From assembly GCF_003151135.1 (NCBI RefSeq), contig NZ_QEQK01000009.1, forward strand, positions 1-64,000: DNA of 64,000 bases, given 5' to 3'. The DNA is from Abyssibacter profundi (GTDB lineage: Bacteria > Pseudomonadota > Gammaproteobacteria > Nevskiales > OUC007). The notes under the pieces were generated by a model. The model was not told the DNA's origin, ran no database searches, and worked only from the letters and a program-made list of their open reading frames with translations. Shown piece after piece: positions 51,173 to 60,415 of the stretch (positions are counted from its first letter, which is position 1; each line of letters starts with the position of its first letter). Both the position numbers and the translations under genes were made by a program.

Positions 51173-53029
51173 TTAAATCGGTAGCTTGGAGAGGCGACGG
51201 CCGCCGAAACAGGCATTGACCAGCACGCGGGTTCCGAAAATGGCGGTAAACATCGAGCTGACGATGCCAATGGACAGGGTCACGGCGAAACCTTTCACCG
51301 GGCCGGTACCAAAAATGAACAGCACGACGGCCGCGATTAGCGTGGTGATATTGGCGTCGGCAATTGTCGAAAAGGCCTTGTCGTAGCCTCCGGCAATGGC
51401 TTCCTGCGGCTTGGCACCCGCCTTGAGCTCTTCACGAATCCGCTGAAAGATCAACACGTTGGCGTCCACCGCCATGCCCACCGTCAGCAGCATGCCGGCA
51501 ATGCCCGGCAGGGTGAGCGTGGCCTGCAGCATGGACAGGACCGCGACAATCATGACCACGTTCAGCAGCAGCGCGGCATTGGCGATCAGACCGAACGCCT
51601 TGTACCAAACTGCCATGAACAGCACGACCAGGGCGAAGCCGAGCAAGGTGGCATTGCGCCCCTGTTCGACATTGTCCTGACCCAGGCTCGGCCCGATGGT
51701 GCGTTCCTCGACAATGGCGATCGGCGCCGCCAGTGCACCGGCCCGCAGCAGCAGCGCCAGATCATGCGCCTCTTTGCTGGTCAGACCGGTGGTTTGGAAC
51801 CGCTTGCCGAAGACACCGCGGATCGTCGCGACCGAAATGATCTCCTCGATCTTTTCGCGCTCGAATTCCGGATTGCCCTCGTCGTCATACGTGGTCGTGA
51901 TGATGGTCTCTTTGTAGAGCACCGCCATCGGGTTGCCGACGTTCTTCTCCGTGAACTCGAACATGCGCTTGGCGGCGCGTCCATCCAGCGTCACCGACAC
52001 CGCCGGGCTGGCCGTTTCGCTGTCGACCGTGGCCGCTGCATCGACCAGCTGGTTACCGGTGGCGATGATCTTGCGCTTGAGCAGGTAGGGACGACCGGTC
52101 CCACGTTCAAAGAACAGCTGCGTGCCTGCCGGGGCAATGCCCGTGCGTGCCGCGCGCTCGGCATCGCCTTCCAGCGAGACCGCGCGGTACTCCAGCGTGG
52201 CGGTGGCCCCCAGCAAATCCTTGATGCGCGTCGTGTCCTGCACGCCGGGCAGCTGCACCAAGATGCGCGCCGCACCCTGACGCTGCACCACAGGCTCGGC
52301 CACGCCCAGCTGGTTGACGCGGCTGCGCAGCGTGGTGAGGTTTTGCTTGACCGCAAAATCGAGAATCCGCTGCTCTTCCTCTTCGGTCAGGGCGATCGCC
52401 AGCGTGTCTGCGCGGCTCGGCGCCTCGCTCACCGTCAGTTCGTTGAACTCCTGCGTCAACGCCGCTTGTGCGGCCTGCAGCGTCTGCTGGTCACGCAGGC
52501 TGATGATCAGCTGGCCATCGTCCACCTTGCGCGAGGTGTATCGCAGTTCACGCGCTCGCAGAAAGGCGGGAATTTCCTGGAGATACCGCTCCATGGCCGT
52601 CTCGCGCACCGACTGGGCATCGACTTCCAACAGGAAGTGCACGCCGCCGCGCAGATCCAGACCCAGCGACATGGGCTCGGCGCCCAGGCCCACCAGCCAG
52701 CCCGGTGTCCGCGGCGCCAGGCTCAAAGCCACGACATAGTCGCGGCCGAGGACCTCACGCAGCGCCTCAGCGGCTTCCAGCTGGCTGGCATCATCCGGCA
52801 TGCGTGCGAGCAGCTGGCCATCGACGACATCGACCTGCTTGGGCGCGATCTCGGCGCGTTCCAGAATCGCTTCCACGCGCGAGACGAACTGCGCGTCCAC
52901 GGCTTCGCCGGAATCAGCAGAAATCTGAATCGCCGGATCTTCGCCAAAAACATTGGGCAGTGCGTAGATCACGCCCACGGCCACAACGGCCAGCAACACC
53001 AGCCATCGCCACAAGGAGTTCTGATTCAT
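51173..53029 (-). CDS. secD: Protein translocase subunit SecD
   Basis: A 618-residue, six-helix subunit with a large periplasmic domain. LGLDLRGGVHFLLEVD (about 118) and, in the membrane part, TLPGIAGMLLTVGMAVDANVLIF and AGYDKAFSTIADANITTLIA-like segments (about 500-570) are diagnostic. Start overlaps the yajC stop by one base (TGATG). Confidence 0.96.
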   Translation of the reverse strand: MNQNSLWRWLVLLAVVAVGVIYALPNVFGEDPAIQISADSGEAVDAQFVSRVEAILERAEIAPKQVDVVDGQLLARMPDDASQLEAAEALREVLGRDYVVALSLAPRTPGWLVGLGAEPMSLGLDLRGGVHFLLEVDAQSVRETAMERYLQEIPAFLRARELRYTSRKVDDGQLIISLRDQQTLQAAQAALTQEFNELTVSEAPSRADTLAIALTEEEEQRILDFAVKQNLTTLRSRVNQLGVAEPVVQRQGAARILVQLPGVQDTTRIKDLLGATATLEYRAVSLEGDAERAARTGIAPAGTQLFFERGTGRPYLLKRKIIATGNQLVDAAATVDSETASPAVSVTLDGRAAKRMFEFTEKNVGNPMAVLYKETIITTTYDDEGNPEFEREKIEEIISVATIRGVFGKRFQTTGLTSKEAHDLALLLRAGALAAPIAIVEERTIGPSLGQDNVEQGRNATLLGFALVVLFMAVWYKAFGLIANAALLLNVVMIVAVLSMLQATLTLPGIAGMLLTVGMAVDANVLIFQRIREELKAGAKPQEAIAGGYDKAFSTIADANITTLIAAVVLFIFGTGPVKGFAVTLSIGIVSSMFTAIFGTRVLVNACFGGRRLSKLPI

Positions 53030-53358
53030 CAGATCGACTTCAGCGAGCCCTTGGGCAGGACACTGGATACGGACTGACGCTGAACGGTAATCACCACACC
53101 GTCCGCAATCTGCAGCTTGACGTATTCATCACCCAGATCGGTGACCGAGCCGGTCAAACCGCCAGCGGTGATCACCTCATCACCCTTGGACAGGCTGGCG
53201 ATCAGCTGCTTGTGTTCCTTGTTCCGCTTCATCTGCGGCCGGATCAGCATGAAATAGAACAGGACGATCAGGCCGATCAAAGGCAGGAGCTGAACGATGG
53301 GGTTCGGCGCGGCAGCGCCGGCTTGCTGGGCGTGAGCCGTGGAGATCAGAAAATCCAT
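53029..53358 (-). CDS. yajC: Preprotein translocase subunit YajC
   Basis: Start 53358 gives MDFLISTAHAQQAGAAAPNP, 109 residues, as in the family; the longer frame upstream crosses into the divergent cutA gene. One membrane segment (VQLLPLIGLIVLFYFMLIRP, about 24-43) is followed by QMKRNKEHKQLIASLSKGDE and the small beta domain. It is part of the SecDF-YajC accessory complex. tgt and queA, its common upstream partners, are not adjacent. Confidence 0.94.
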   Translation of the reverse strand: MDFLISTAHAQQAGAAAPNPIVQLLPLIGLIVLFYFMLIRPQMKRNKEHKQLIASLSKGDEVITAGGLTGSVTDLGDEYVKLQIADGVVITVQRQSVSSVLPKGSLKSI

Positions 53359-53428
53359 GTTTCCGAGTTCTTTGGGGAGACGAAAGGCGGCGTAGTATGC
53401 CAGAACCCCCCGAACCACTAACGCCCCT

Positions 53429-53761
53429 ATGTCTGATCCCACGCCGACAACGCTCATCGTGTACTGCACCTGCCCCGACCAGACCACGGCGAAACAGATC
53501 AGCGAAACCGTGGTCACCCGGCAGCTCGCCGCCTGCGTGAACAGCATCCCGGGCCTACAGTCGACCTATGTCTGGCAGGGTGCGGTGCAAACCGATCAGG
53601 AATGGCTGCTCATGATCAAGACAACAAGCGCGCGCTATCCGGCGCTGGAAACCGCGATCCGAAGCACGCATCCTTACGAACTTCCCGAAATCATCGCGGT
53701 CGAAGCCGCCCTCGGCCTTCCCGACTACTTGCAATGGGTTCACGACACCTGCTCTCCCTGA
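53429..53761 (+). CDS. cutA: Divalent cation tolerance protein CutA
   Basis: A 110-residue trimeric, PII-like protein. Marks are VTRQLAACVNSIPGLQSTYVWQG (about 31-53, shown in part), EWLLMIKTT and THPYELPEIIAV (about 80). CutA has been linked to copper tolerance and to cytochrome assembly, with no agreed mechanism. It overlaps the next gene by 28 bases. Confidence 0.92.
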   Translation: MSDPTPTTLIVYCTCPDQTTAKQISETVVTRQLAACVNSIPGLQSTYVWQGAVQTDQEWLLMIKTTSARYPALETAIRSTHPYELPEIIAVEAALGLPDYLQWVHDTCSP

Positions 53762-54141
53762 TGCTTTGTGCGGTCCTACCGCTGGCCAGTGCGGCCGGCC
53801 TGTCGCAGACCAGCGCGTTTCTGCCGGCTGACCAGGCATTTGCATCCGATGTATGGAGCGAGGCAGATGGTCATACGGTTGCCTGGACCATTGCACCGGG
53901 CTACTACCTCTACGGCCATGCCCTGGCCTTTGAGATTGACGGGCAAGCTGTCGCCGCCGATGTGCCACCGGGCACGCCCTACCATGACGCCCATTTTGGC
54001 GAGGTCTCCATCTACAGAGACCAGTTGTTCGTCACCCTGCCGGCTGGTAGCGACGGCACGGAACTGGTGATTCACTACCAGGGTTGCGCCGACGCCGGCC
54101 TATGCTACCCACCCCAGCAACGTCGATACCCACTGCCCTAG
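53734..54141 (+). CDS. Stand-alone DsbD alpha-like domain protein
   Basis: Start 53734 gives MGSRHLLSLMLCAVLPLASA, a signal peptide, then a domain matching the N-terminal (alpha) domain of DsbD: FLPADQAFA, WTIAPGYYLYGHALAF and the redox pair Cys-x5-Cys in HYQGCADAGLCYPPQ (about 117 and 123). The protein stops at 135 residues, where DsbD would continue into its membrane (beta) and thioredoxin (gamma) domains. It might accept electrons from another membrane carrier. It is followed three bases later by a TlpA-like gene. Confidence 0.78.
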   Translation: MGSRHLLSLMLCAVLPLASAAGLSQTSAFLPADQAFASDVWSEADGHTVAWTIAPGYYLYGHALAFEIDGQAVAADVPPGTPYHDAHFGEVSIYRDQLFVTLPAGSDGTELVIHYQGCADAGLCYPPQQRRYPLP

Positions 54142-54144
54142 CCC

Positions 54145-54672
54145 ATGAAAACCTGGATCACCCTCGGACTCGTCGCTTTGCTGGCCGCTACCGCCGGCTA
54201 CGGCCTGCAGCGCTACCTGCAGCAAGACCAGACGCTGGGCGACGCGCCCGCCGGACCGCTGCCAACCTTTAGCATCGCCGACCTGGGCGGCGAGCCGGTG
54301 ACCCCGTCCGACTTTCCCGGCAAAACGGTGCTGATCAACTTCTGGGCAACCTGGTGCCCGCCCTGCCGCGATGAGATCCCGGAGCTCATCGAGCTGCAGG
54401 AAGCCTACGGCGACAGCGAGTTGCAGGTGCTGGGCATTGCACTGGACGATCGAGCGCGCGTGGCGGAATATGCAGCTCGCATGGGGATGAACTACCCTGT
54501 GCTGGTCGTCGAAGGCGCCGAGGGATTCGATCTGATGGATGCCTACGGTGCACAGGTGGGCGGCCTGCCCTTTAACGTGCTGATCCACCCGGACGGCTCG
54601 GTCGCCATGCGCCACGAGGGTGCCGTCACGGGCGACGAGATACGCGCCCGGCTCCCCGGCAGCGCTTCCTAG
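54145..54672 (+). CDS. TlpA/ResA-like periplasmic thioredoxin
   Basis: A 175-residue protein with an N-terminal anchor or signal segment (WITLGLVALLAATAGYGL) and a thioredoxin fold with WATWCPPCRDEIPEL (about 67-81) and VGGLPFNVLIHPDG with the cis-Pro near 144. The periplasmic redox role fits reduction of apocytochrome or similar substrates. Its neighbour supplies a DsbD alpha-like domain; no CcdA-like partner is visible. Confidence 0.88.
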   Translation: MKTWITLGLVALLAATAGYGLQRYLQQDQTLGDAPAGPLPTFSIADLGGEPVTPSDFPGKTVLINFWATWCPPCRDEIPELIELQEAYGDSELQVLGIALDDRARVAEYAARMGMNYPVLVVEGAEGFDLMDAYGAQVGGLPFNVLIHPDGSVAMRHEGAVTGDEIRARLPGSAS

Positions 54673-54790
54673 GCCCAACCCTGCTGGAATTTGCGGCTAA
54701 CTGACGCGAAATTTCACATATCTTCCGCGAAAGGGTTCACACCCACACCTAGCTACGGCACACTCCTCCCTGCAAACCGAATGGGGGCTG

Positions 54791-55249
54791 GTGGTGGCCA
54801 CGCTGCTTTTGATCAATGGTCCGAATCTGAATCTGCTCGGCTCTCGTGAGCCGGAGATCTACGGCGCGCGAACGCTGGCCGACCTGGAGTCGTCGCTCAG
54901 CCAAGAGGCTGAGGCGCTTGGCCACGAGCTGCAGTGCTTTCAGTCCAACCACGAAGGCGCGCTCATCGACCGCATTCACCAAGCGGCCACAGACGGGGTC
55001 GCGTTCCTGCTGATCAACCCCGCCGCCTACACCCACACCAGCATTGCCCTGCGCGACGCCCTGCTGGGCGTGGGGCTCCCATTCATCGAGATCCACCTCT
55101 CGAATGTCCACGCACGCGAGCCGTTCCGGCATTCGAGTTTTCTTTCCGACATTGCGGTTGGCGTCATCGCCGGCCTGGGCCCTATGGGCTATAGCCTCGC
55201 CCTGCGCGCAGCCGCATCCCGATTGCAGATAGCCAACCCGAAGGGCTGA
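54791..55249 (+). CDS. aroQ: 3-dehydroquinate dehydratase, type II
   Basis: AroQ makes 3-dehydroshikimate in aromatic synthesis. The 152-residue protein uses a GTG start (54791, or GTG 54794). Motifs: [20 protein letters not shown] with catalytic Tyr near 24, [18 protein letters not shown] near 74 and [18 protein letters not shown] near 100. It lies directly before accB, the usual gammaproteobacterial order. Confidence 0.95.
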   Translation: MVATLLLINGPNLNLLGSREPEIYGARTLADLESSLSQEAEALGHELQCFQSNHEGALIDRIHQAATDGVAFLLINPAAYTHTSIALRDALLGVGLPFIEIHLSNVHAREPFRHSSFLSDIAVGVIAGLGPMGYSLALRAAASRLQIANPKG

Positions 55250-55250
55250 T

Positions 55251-55709
55251 ATGGATATTCGCAAGGTCAAGAAACTCATCGAGTTGTTGGAAGAATCCAA
55301 CCTCGCCGAACTGGAAATCACCGAGGGTGAGGAGTCGGTGCGGATCAGCCGCTACTCAGCCACACCGGCGGCCGCGCCCCCTGCGCCACCGGCCAGTTAT
55401 GCCGCGCCCGTGGCGCCGGCTGCAGCACCGGAACCTGCGGCTGCCCCTGCCCCCGCGGAGCCGGCACCCAGCAGCGGCCACACGGTCCGCGCCCCCATGG
55501 TGGGCACGTTCTACCGATCGCCGTCGCCGTCGGCGCCGTCCTTTGTCGAGGTCGGCCAGACCGTGCAGGTGGGCCAGACGCTTTGCATCATCGAGGCCAT
55601 GAAGATGATGAACCAGATCGAGGCCGACCGAGCCGGGGTCATTAAGGAGGTGCTTGCGGATAACGAGCAACCCGTCGAATTCGATCAGCCGCTGTTTGTT
55701 ATCGAGTGA
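55251..55709 (+). CDS. accB: Biotin carboxyl carrier protein of acetyl-CoA carboxylase
   Basis: The 152-residue carrier has a short N-terminal domain, an Ala/Pro-rich linker and a C-terminal biotinyl domain with the biotinylated Lys in [14 protein letters not shown] (about 117). It starts two bases after aroQ and shares one base with accC (TGATG). Confidence 0.96.
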   Translation: MDIRKVKKLIELLEESNLAELEITEGEESVRISRYSATPAAAPPAPPASYAAPVAPAAAPEPAAAPAPAEPAPSSGHTVRAPMVGTFYRSPSPSAPSFVEVGQTVQVGQTLCIIEAMKMMNQIEADRAGVIKEVLADNEQPVEFDQPLFVIE

Positions 55710-57058
55710 TGATTGAGAAGCTACTCATCGCCAACCGCGGCGAGATCGCGCTGCGGATACTCCGCGCCTGCCGCGAACTGGGCATCCAGCCTGTCGCGGC
55801 CTACTCCACGGCTGACCGTGACCTCAAGCATGTGCTGCTGGCCGACGAGGCCGTTTGCATTGGCCCCGCACCCGCCACCGGTAGCTACCTGAACATGGCC
55901 GCGCTGATGAGCGCGGCCGAGGTCACGAATTGCACGGCGATCCACCCCGGTTACGGCTTCTTGTCCGAGAACGCGGATTTTGCCGAATCGGTGGAACGCT
56001 CAGGCTTCATCTTCGTCGGGCCGACCGCCGACGTGATCCGCATCATGGGCGACAAAACTGCGGCCATCGCCGAGATGAAGGCCGCAGGCGTGCCCTGCGT
56101 ACCGGGCTCGGACGGCGTGCTGCCAGATGACGATGACGCCATCAAGGCCATCGCCCAGCGCATCGGCTATCCGGTCCTGATCAAGGCCGCAGCCGGTGGC
56201 GGCGGACGCGGCATGCACGTGGTGCACAGCGAAGCCTCGCTGCTGTCCTCCGTCAACATGGCGCAGCAGGAGGCCAAGGCCGCATTCGGCAATGGCGCGG
56301 TCTTCATGGAGAAGTTCCTGCAGACACCCCGGCACATCGAATTTCAGGTGTTGGCCGACAACCACGGCAATGTCGTCCACCTGGGCGAGCGCGACTGCTC
56401 GCTGCAACGCCGCCACCAGAAGGTGGTCGAGGAATGTCCGGCGCCCGGCATCACCGAAGCCCAGCGCCAGGAAATCGGCGAACTCTGCGTCCAGGCCTGC
56501 AAACGCATCGGCTATCGCGGTGCCGGCACGTTCGAGTTCCTCTATGAAGACGGCTCGTTCTACTTCATCGAGATGAACACCCGGATCCAGGTCGAACACC
56601 CGGTGACCGAGATGGTCGCGGGCGTCGACCTGGTCCGTGCACAGCTGCGCATTGCCTCTGGCGAACCGCTGCGCTTTACCCAGGACGACATCCAGATGCG
56701 CGGCCACGCCATCGAATGCCGGATCAATGCCGAGCATCCGCGCAGCTTTGTCCCCTCGCCGGGCGAGATCCGGATGTTCCACCCCCCGGGGGGGCCCGGC
56801 ATCCGGATGGATTCGCACCTGTATTCCGGCTATCGGGTGCCGCCGCATTACGACTCCATGGTCGGCAAACTCATCGCTTATGGCGATTCGCGGGAGTCCG
56901 CGCTGGCGCGCATGCGCCAGGCACTGTCCGAGATGGTGGTCGAAGGCATCCAGACCAACCTGAAGCTGCATGAACAGATCATGCTCGACCCGGGCTTCGT
57001 GGCCGGCGGCGTGCATATCCACCATTTGGAAACGCTGTTACGCCAGTGGCTGGACTAG
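55709..57058 (+). CDS. accC: Biotin carboxylase
   Basis: ATG 55709 (overlapping the accB stop) is preferred over the GTG one codon earlier; the product is 449 residues. ATP-grasp motifs are [15 protein letters not shown] (about 158), [17 protein letters not shown] (about 200) and [16 protein letters not shown] (about 287). It carboxylates the biotin on AccB in fatty acid synthesis. Confidence 0.97.
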   Translation: MIEKLLIANRGEIALRILRACRELGIQPVAAYSTADRDLKHVLLADEAVCIGPAPATGSYLNMAALMSAAEVTNCTAIHPGYGFLSENADFAESVERSGFIFVGPTADVIRIMGDKTAAIAEMKAAGVPCVPGSDGVLPDDDDAIKAIAQRIGYPVLIKAAAGGGGRGMHVVHSEASLLSSVNMAQQEAKAAFGNGAVFMEKFLQTPRHIEFQVLADNHGNVVHLGERDCSLQRRHQKVVEECPAPGITEAQRQEIGELCVQACKRIGYRGAGTFEFLYEDGSFYFIEMNTRIQVEHPVTEMVAGVDLVRAQLRIASGEPLRFTQDDIQMRGHAIECRINAEHPRSFVPSPGEIRMFHPPGGPGIRMDSHLYSGYRVPPHYDSMVGKLIAYGDSRESALARMRQALSEMVVEGIQTNLKLHEQIMLDPGFVAGGVHIHHLETLLRQWLD

Positions 57059-57060
57059 AC

Positions 57061-57945
57061 ATGCAAACCGCACAGGCCGGCTGGCTGGAAGTCACCGCCA
57101 CGGGCGCCAATCCTGAAGCCCTGGAGGACGCGCTATTGGAGGCCGGCGCATTGGCCGTCACCCTCACCGACGCCGCCGATGTGCCCATCCTGGAACCGGA
57201 ACTGGGCACGCACCCCACTTGGCCCAACACCTGTGTGACCGGTTTGTTCGCGGCAGACGCGGACGAAGCCGCCGTGCTGGCCGCGGTCCAAGCCACCATT
57301 CCAGAAACCGAGATGGGACCGTGGACGGCCTCGCGCCTAGAAGATCGCGAGTGGGTCCGGGCCTGGATGGATCACTACCATCCCATGCAGTTCGGCGACC
57401 GCCTGTGGATTTGTCCGACCGGCCACGAGGCCGAGATGCCCAGCGATGCCGTCACCATCCATCTCGACCCCGGATTGGCCTTCGGCACCGGCACCCACCC
57501 CACCACATCGCTTTGCCTGCAATGGCTCGATGGCATGGACTGCCAGGGACGCGACGTGCTGGATATGGGCTGTGGTTCCGGCGTACTCGCCGTGGCTGCT
57601 GCCCGGCTCGGCGCTGCCCATGTCGATGGCGTGGATATCGACCCACAGGCCGTTCGCGCGACGCAGGAGAACGCCCAGCGCAATGGCGTGAACCTGCGCG
57701 CCTGTCTACCGGATGCACAGCCCGATGGCGATTACGACATCGTGCTGGCGAATATCCTGGCGGCGCCACTCATGGTGATGGCCCCTGCCCTGATTGGCCG
57801 GCTGCGCGCGGGCGGCCACATCGTGCTGGCCGGCCTGTTGGAAACCCAGGCGGACGAGGTGATCGCCGCCTACGCACCGCTGATCCGTCTGCGCATTGGT
57901 GCGGTGCAAGATGGCTGGGCGCGACTGCAGGGACAACTCGACTAA
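57061..57945 (+). CDS. prmA: Ribosomal protein L11 methyltransferase
   Basis: PrmA trimethylates ribosomal protein L11. Start 57061, two bases after accC, gives 294 residues. The SAM site is VLDMGCGSGVLAVAAARLGA (about 165), preceded by LDPGLAFGTGTHPTTSLCL. The NILA-type motif is ANILAAPL near 233. Confidence 0.95.
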   Translation: MQTAQAGWLEVTATGANPEALEDALLEAGALAVTLTDAADVPILEPELGTHPTWPNTCVTGLFAADADEAAVLAAVQATIPETEMGPWTASRLEDREWVRAWMDHYHPMQFGDRLWICPTGHEAEMPSDAVTIHLDPGLAFGTGTHPTTSLCLQWLDGMDCQGRDVLDMGCGSGVLAVAAARLGAAHVDGVDIDPQAVRATQENAQRNGVNLRACLPDAQPDGDYDIVLANILAAPLMVMAPALIGRLRAGGHIVLAGLLETQADEVIAAYAPLIRLRIGAVQDGWARLQGQLD

Positions 57946-58022
57946 TCGGCCCCAAGCCGCTGAGCCACCTAGGCATTCGCCTGCGCCGCCCTAGTCCGTC
58001 GCTGCCGCTGGCCGGCTCAGGC

Positions 58023-58050
58023 TTGCGCTGACAGGCCGCAGCGCTATGAT
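58023..58050 (+). promoter_or_regulatory. Candidate promoter for fis-purH
   Basis: TTGCGC (58023-58028), a 16-base gap and TATGAT (58045-58050) resemble a sigma-70 promoter 81 bases before fis. Confidence 0.45.
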
Positions 58051-58130
58051 CCGCCGTCTTTTCCGCATGCTTTCGCGGGGTGCCAAGACCGGCTCGGCGG
58101 CCCCGTTGGCTGAATTGCGCCACCAGACGA

Positions 58131-58418
58131 ATGCCTGATGAGAACCCGCACGATCACGCTGACCCCATGAACAACGGCTCAGTCCCTCTTCGACCACTGC
58201 GCGAACATGTGGCAGACAGTCTTGCCCACTATCTGGGTCAGTTGAATGGCTCGGCGCCCTGCGACCTCTACCAAATGGTCATCGACCAAGTGGAAGCACC
58301 GCTGCTGCAAGCCGTGCTCGACTACTCGGATGGCAACCAGTCTCGCGCCGCCGCAATTCTCGGACTGAACCGCGGCACCCTCCGCAAGAAACTCAAGGCT
58401 CACGGACTCCACGAATGA
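58131..58418 (+). CDS. fis: DNA-binding protein Fis
   Basis: Fis bends DNA and activates rRNA and other growth genes. ATG 58131 gives 95 residues; ATG 58167 would give 83. The C-terminal helix-turn-helix reads [20 protein letters not shown]. Preceded normally by dusB in this group; here 185 bases separate it from prmA and no dusB is present. It overlaps purH by four bases. Confidence 0.92.
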   Translation: MPDENPHDHADPMNNGSVPLRPLREHVADSLAHYLGQLNGSAPCDLYQMVIDQVEAPLLQAVLDYSDGNQSRAAAILGLNRGTLRKKLKAHGLHE

Positions 58419-59986
58419 ACGCAGCGCCCACTGTTGTGCGGCGCGCCCTGCTCAGTGTTTCCGACAAGACCGGCATCGTCGATCTTGCACAGGCACTGGC
58501 CGAGCGCGGTATCGATATTCTCAGCACCGGCGGCACGGCACGCGCGATACGCGATGCCGGACTCGCCGTCACCGACGTGTCCGAGGTCACCGGCTTTCCG
58601 GAGATCATGGATGGCCGGGTCAAAACCCTGCATCCCAAGATTCACGGGGGCATTCTTGGCCGACGGGGTCAGGACGATGCCGTCATGGCCGAGCATGACA
58701 TCACCGGCATCGACCTGGTCGTGCTGAACCTCTACCCCTTCGAGGCCACCATTGCGCGCCCCGATGTGACGGACGCCGACGCCATCGAGAACATCGACAT
58801 CGGCGGCCCTGCGATGCTCCGGGCTGCGGCCAAGAACCACGCGCATGTCGCCGTGGTGGTCGACCCCTCCGACTACGCAACCGTGATTGCCACGCTAGAC
58901 GACGGCGGCCCTGACCTCAGCCTGCGCCGCCAGCTCGCCGCAAAGGCCTTCGCGCTCACTGCACGCTATGACGGCGCGATCACCGCCTACCTAACGCGTG
59001 ACGGCGGCGATGAGGCCCGGTCTGAACTGCCGGGCACGCTGACCCTGCAGTTCGATCGCGTGCAACCCATGCGGTATGGCGAGAACCCACACCAGTTCGC
59101 GGCGTTTTATCGTGAACGCGAGGCGCCAGCGGGCACGCTGGCCACCGCACGCCAACTGCAGGGCAAACCGCTGTCATTCAATAATGTCGCCGACACCGAC
59201 GCGGCCGTCAGCTGCGTCCAGGCCTTTGATGCGGCCACACCGGCCTGCGTCATCGTCAAGCACGCCAACCCCTGTGGTGTCGCGGTCGCAGCGTCCCAGC
59301 TGGAGGCCTACGACGCCGCTTACGCCACCGACAGCACCTCGGCATTCGGCGGCATCATCGCGTTCAATCAGCCAGTCGATGCCGCGCTCATCGAAATCAT
59401 CCTGGATCGGCAGTTTGTCGAAGTCATTGCCGCGCCAAGCTTTACCGATGCGGCGGTCGAGGTGCTCACACGCAAGAAAAATGTGCGGGCCCTGGCCGTT
59501 GGCACGCCGGACAGCGGCCTCGCCGCCATGGACTACAAGCGAGTGGCCGGCGGACTGCTGGTGCAGAGCCTGGATAGCGCCGGTGCTTCGACCGACTGGA
59601 CCGTGGCCACCCGACAGCAGCCGGATGATGCCCTTCGACAAGACCTCGCCTTTGCGTGGACGGTGGCCCGCTTCGTGAAGTCCAACGCCATCGTGTACGC
59701 CCGCGACGCACGAACCATCGGCATTGGCGCCGGCCAGATGAGCCGCGTCGACAGCGCGCGCCTGGGGGTCGACAAGGCCGCCAGAGCTGAGCTGTCGGTG
59801 CAGGGTGCCGTGATGGCCTCGGATGCCTTCTTCCCGTTCCGGGACAGCATCGATGCGGCCGCAGCGGCCGGCGTGCAGGCAATCATCCAGCCGGGCGGTT
59901 CGATTCGCGACGACGAGGTCATCGCTGCGGCGGACGAACATGGCCTAGCGATGATCCTGACCGGGCGCCGGCACTTCCGACACTAG
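58415..59986 (+). CDS. purH: Bifunctional AICAR transformylase/IMP cyclohydrolase
   Basis: PurH does the last two steps to IMP. The 523-residue protein has an N-terminal MGS-like cyclohydrolase domain ([40 protein letters not shown]) and a C-terminal formyltransferase domain ([38 protein letters not shown]). A stem (60001-60008 with 60023-60030) follows without a T run. Confidence 0.97.
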   Translation: MNAAPTVVRRALLSVSDKTGIVDLAQALAERGIDILSTGGTARAIRDAGLAVTDVSEVTGFPEIMDGRVKTLHPKIHGGILGRRGQDDAVMAEHDITGIDLVVLNLYPFEATIARPDVTDADAIENIDIGGPAMLRAAAKNHAHVAVVVDPSDYATVIATLDDGGPDLSLRRQLAAKAFALTARYDGAITAYLTRDGGDEARSELPGTLTLQFDRVQPMRYGENPHQFAAFYREREAPAGTLATARQLQGKPLSFNNVADTDAAVSCVQAFDAATPACVIVKHANPCGVAVAASQLEAYDAAYATDSTSAFGGIIAFNQPVDAALIEIILDRQFVEVIAAPSFTDAAVEVLTRKKNVRALAVGTPDSGLAAMDYKRVAGGLLVQSLDSAGASTDWTVATRQQPDDALRQDLAFAWTVARFVKSNAIVYARDARTIGIGAGQMSRVDSARLGVDKAARAELSVQGAVMASDAFFPFRDSIDAAAAAGVQAIIQPGGSIRDDEVIAAADEHGLAMILTGRRHFRH

Positions 59987-60111
59987 TCGGAAGCGCGTGA
60001 CTGGATGCTGGGCGCGACAGCCGCATCCAGCGCGAGCCGGGCTGATGCAGCCTGTGACAGGGCAGGACGGAGGTTCTACAGTTGCAGTCGGCACATGCAA
60101 CGGAGCCTCCC

Positions 60112-60387
60112 ATGCGCAGGACTGACATCCTCACCGCGCTGCTGCTCACACAGGCATCGCTGGCTGTCGCGCAACCCGACGCCAGCCGCGGCACGCAGGC
60201 CCATCGAGATCATGGCCCCTGCAACTCGCAGGCCCAACAGGTCATTACCCGGGAACAGTTAGATCGAACCGCGGCATTGACCGTCTCCGAGGCCCTGCGC
60301 CGCGCGCCGCGGCAATCTCCCCGCGCATTGCCCGAATGCAACAATGACGATGCGCCCGCTGATCAGGACGCACCGTCATCAGGCTGA
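60112..60387 (+). CDS. Small exported protein with TonB-plug-like stretch
   Basis: ATG 60112 gives 91 residues: MRRTDILTALLLTQASLAVAQ as signal peptide, then a His/Asn-rich stretch and QVITREQLDRTAALTVSEAL, which matches the first strand-helix of a TonB-dependent receptor plug. The remaining 30 residues are low in complexity and acidic. It could be a remnant of a receptor gene or an independent short protein. Confidence 0.5.
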   Translation: MRRTDILTALLLTQASLAVAQPDASRGTQAHRDHGPCNSQAQQVITREQLDRTAALTVSEALRRAPRQSPRALPECNNDDAPADQDAPSSG

Positions 60388-60415
60388 CCTCTGCGGCAGC
60401 CGGACCCGCGCTGAT

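Noticed and set aside
60001-60030. Stem after purH as a terminator
   Set aside because: The 8-base stem lacks a T run and has a 14-base loop; mentioned in the purH entry only.
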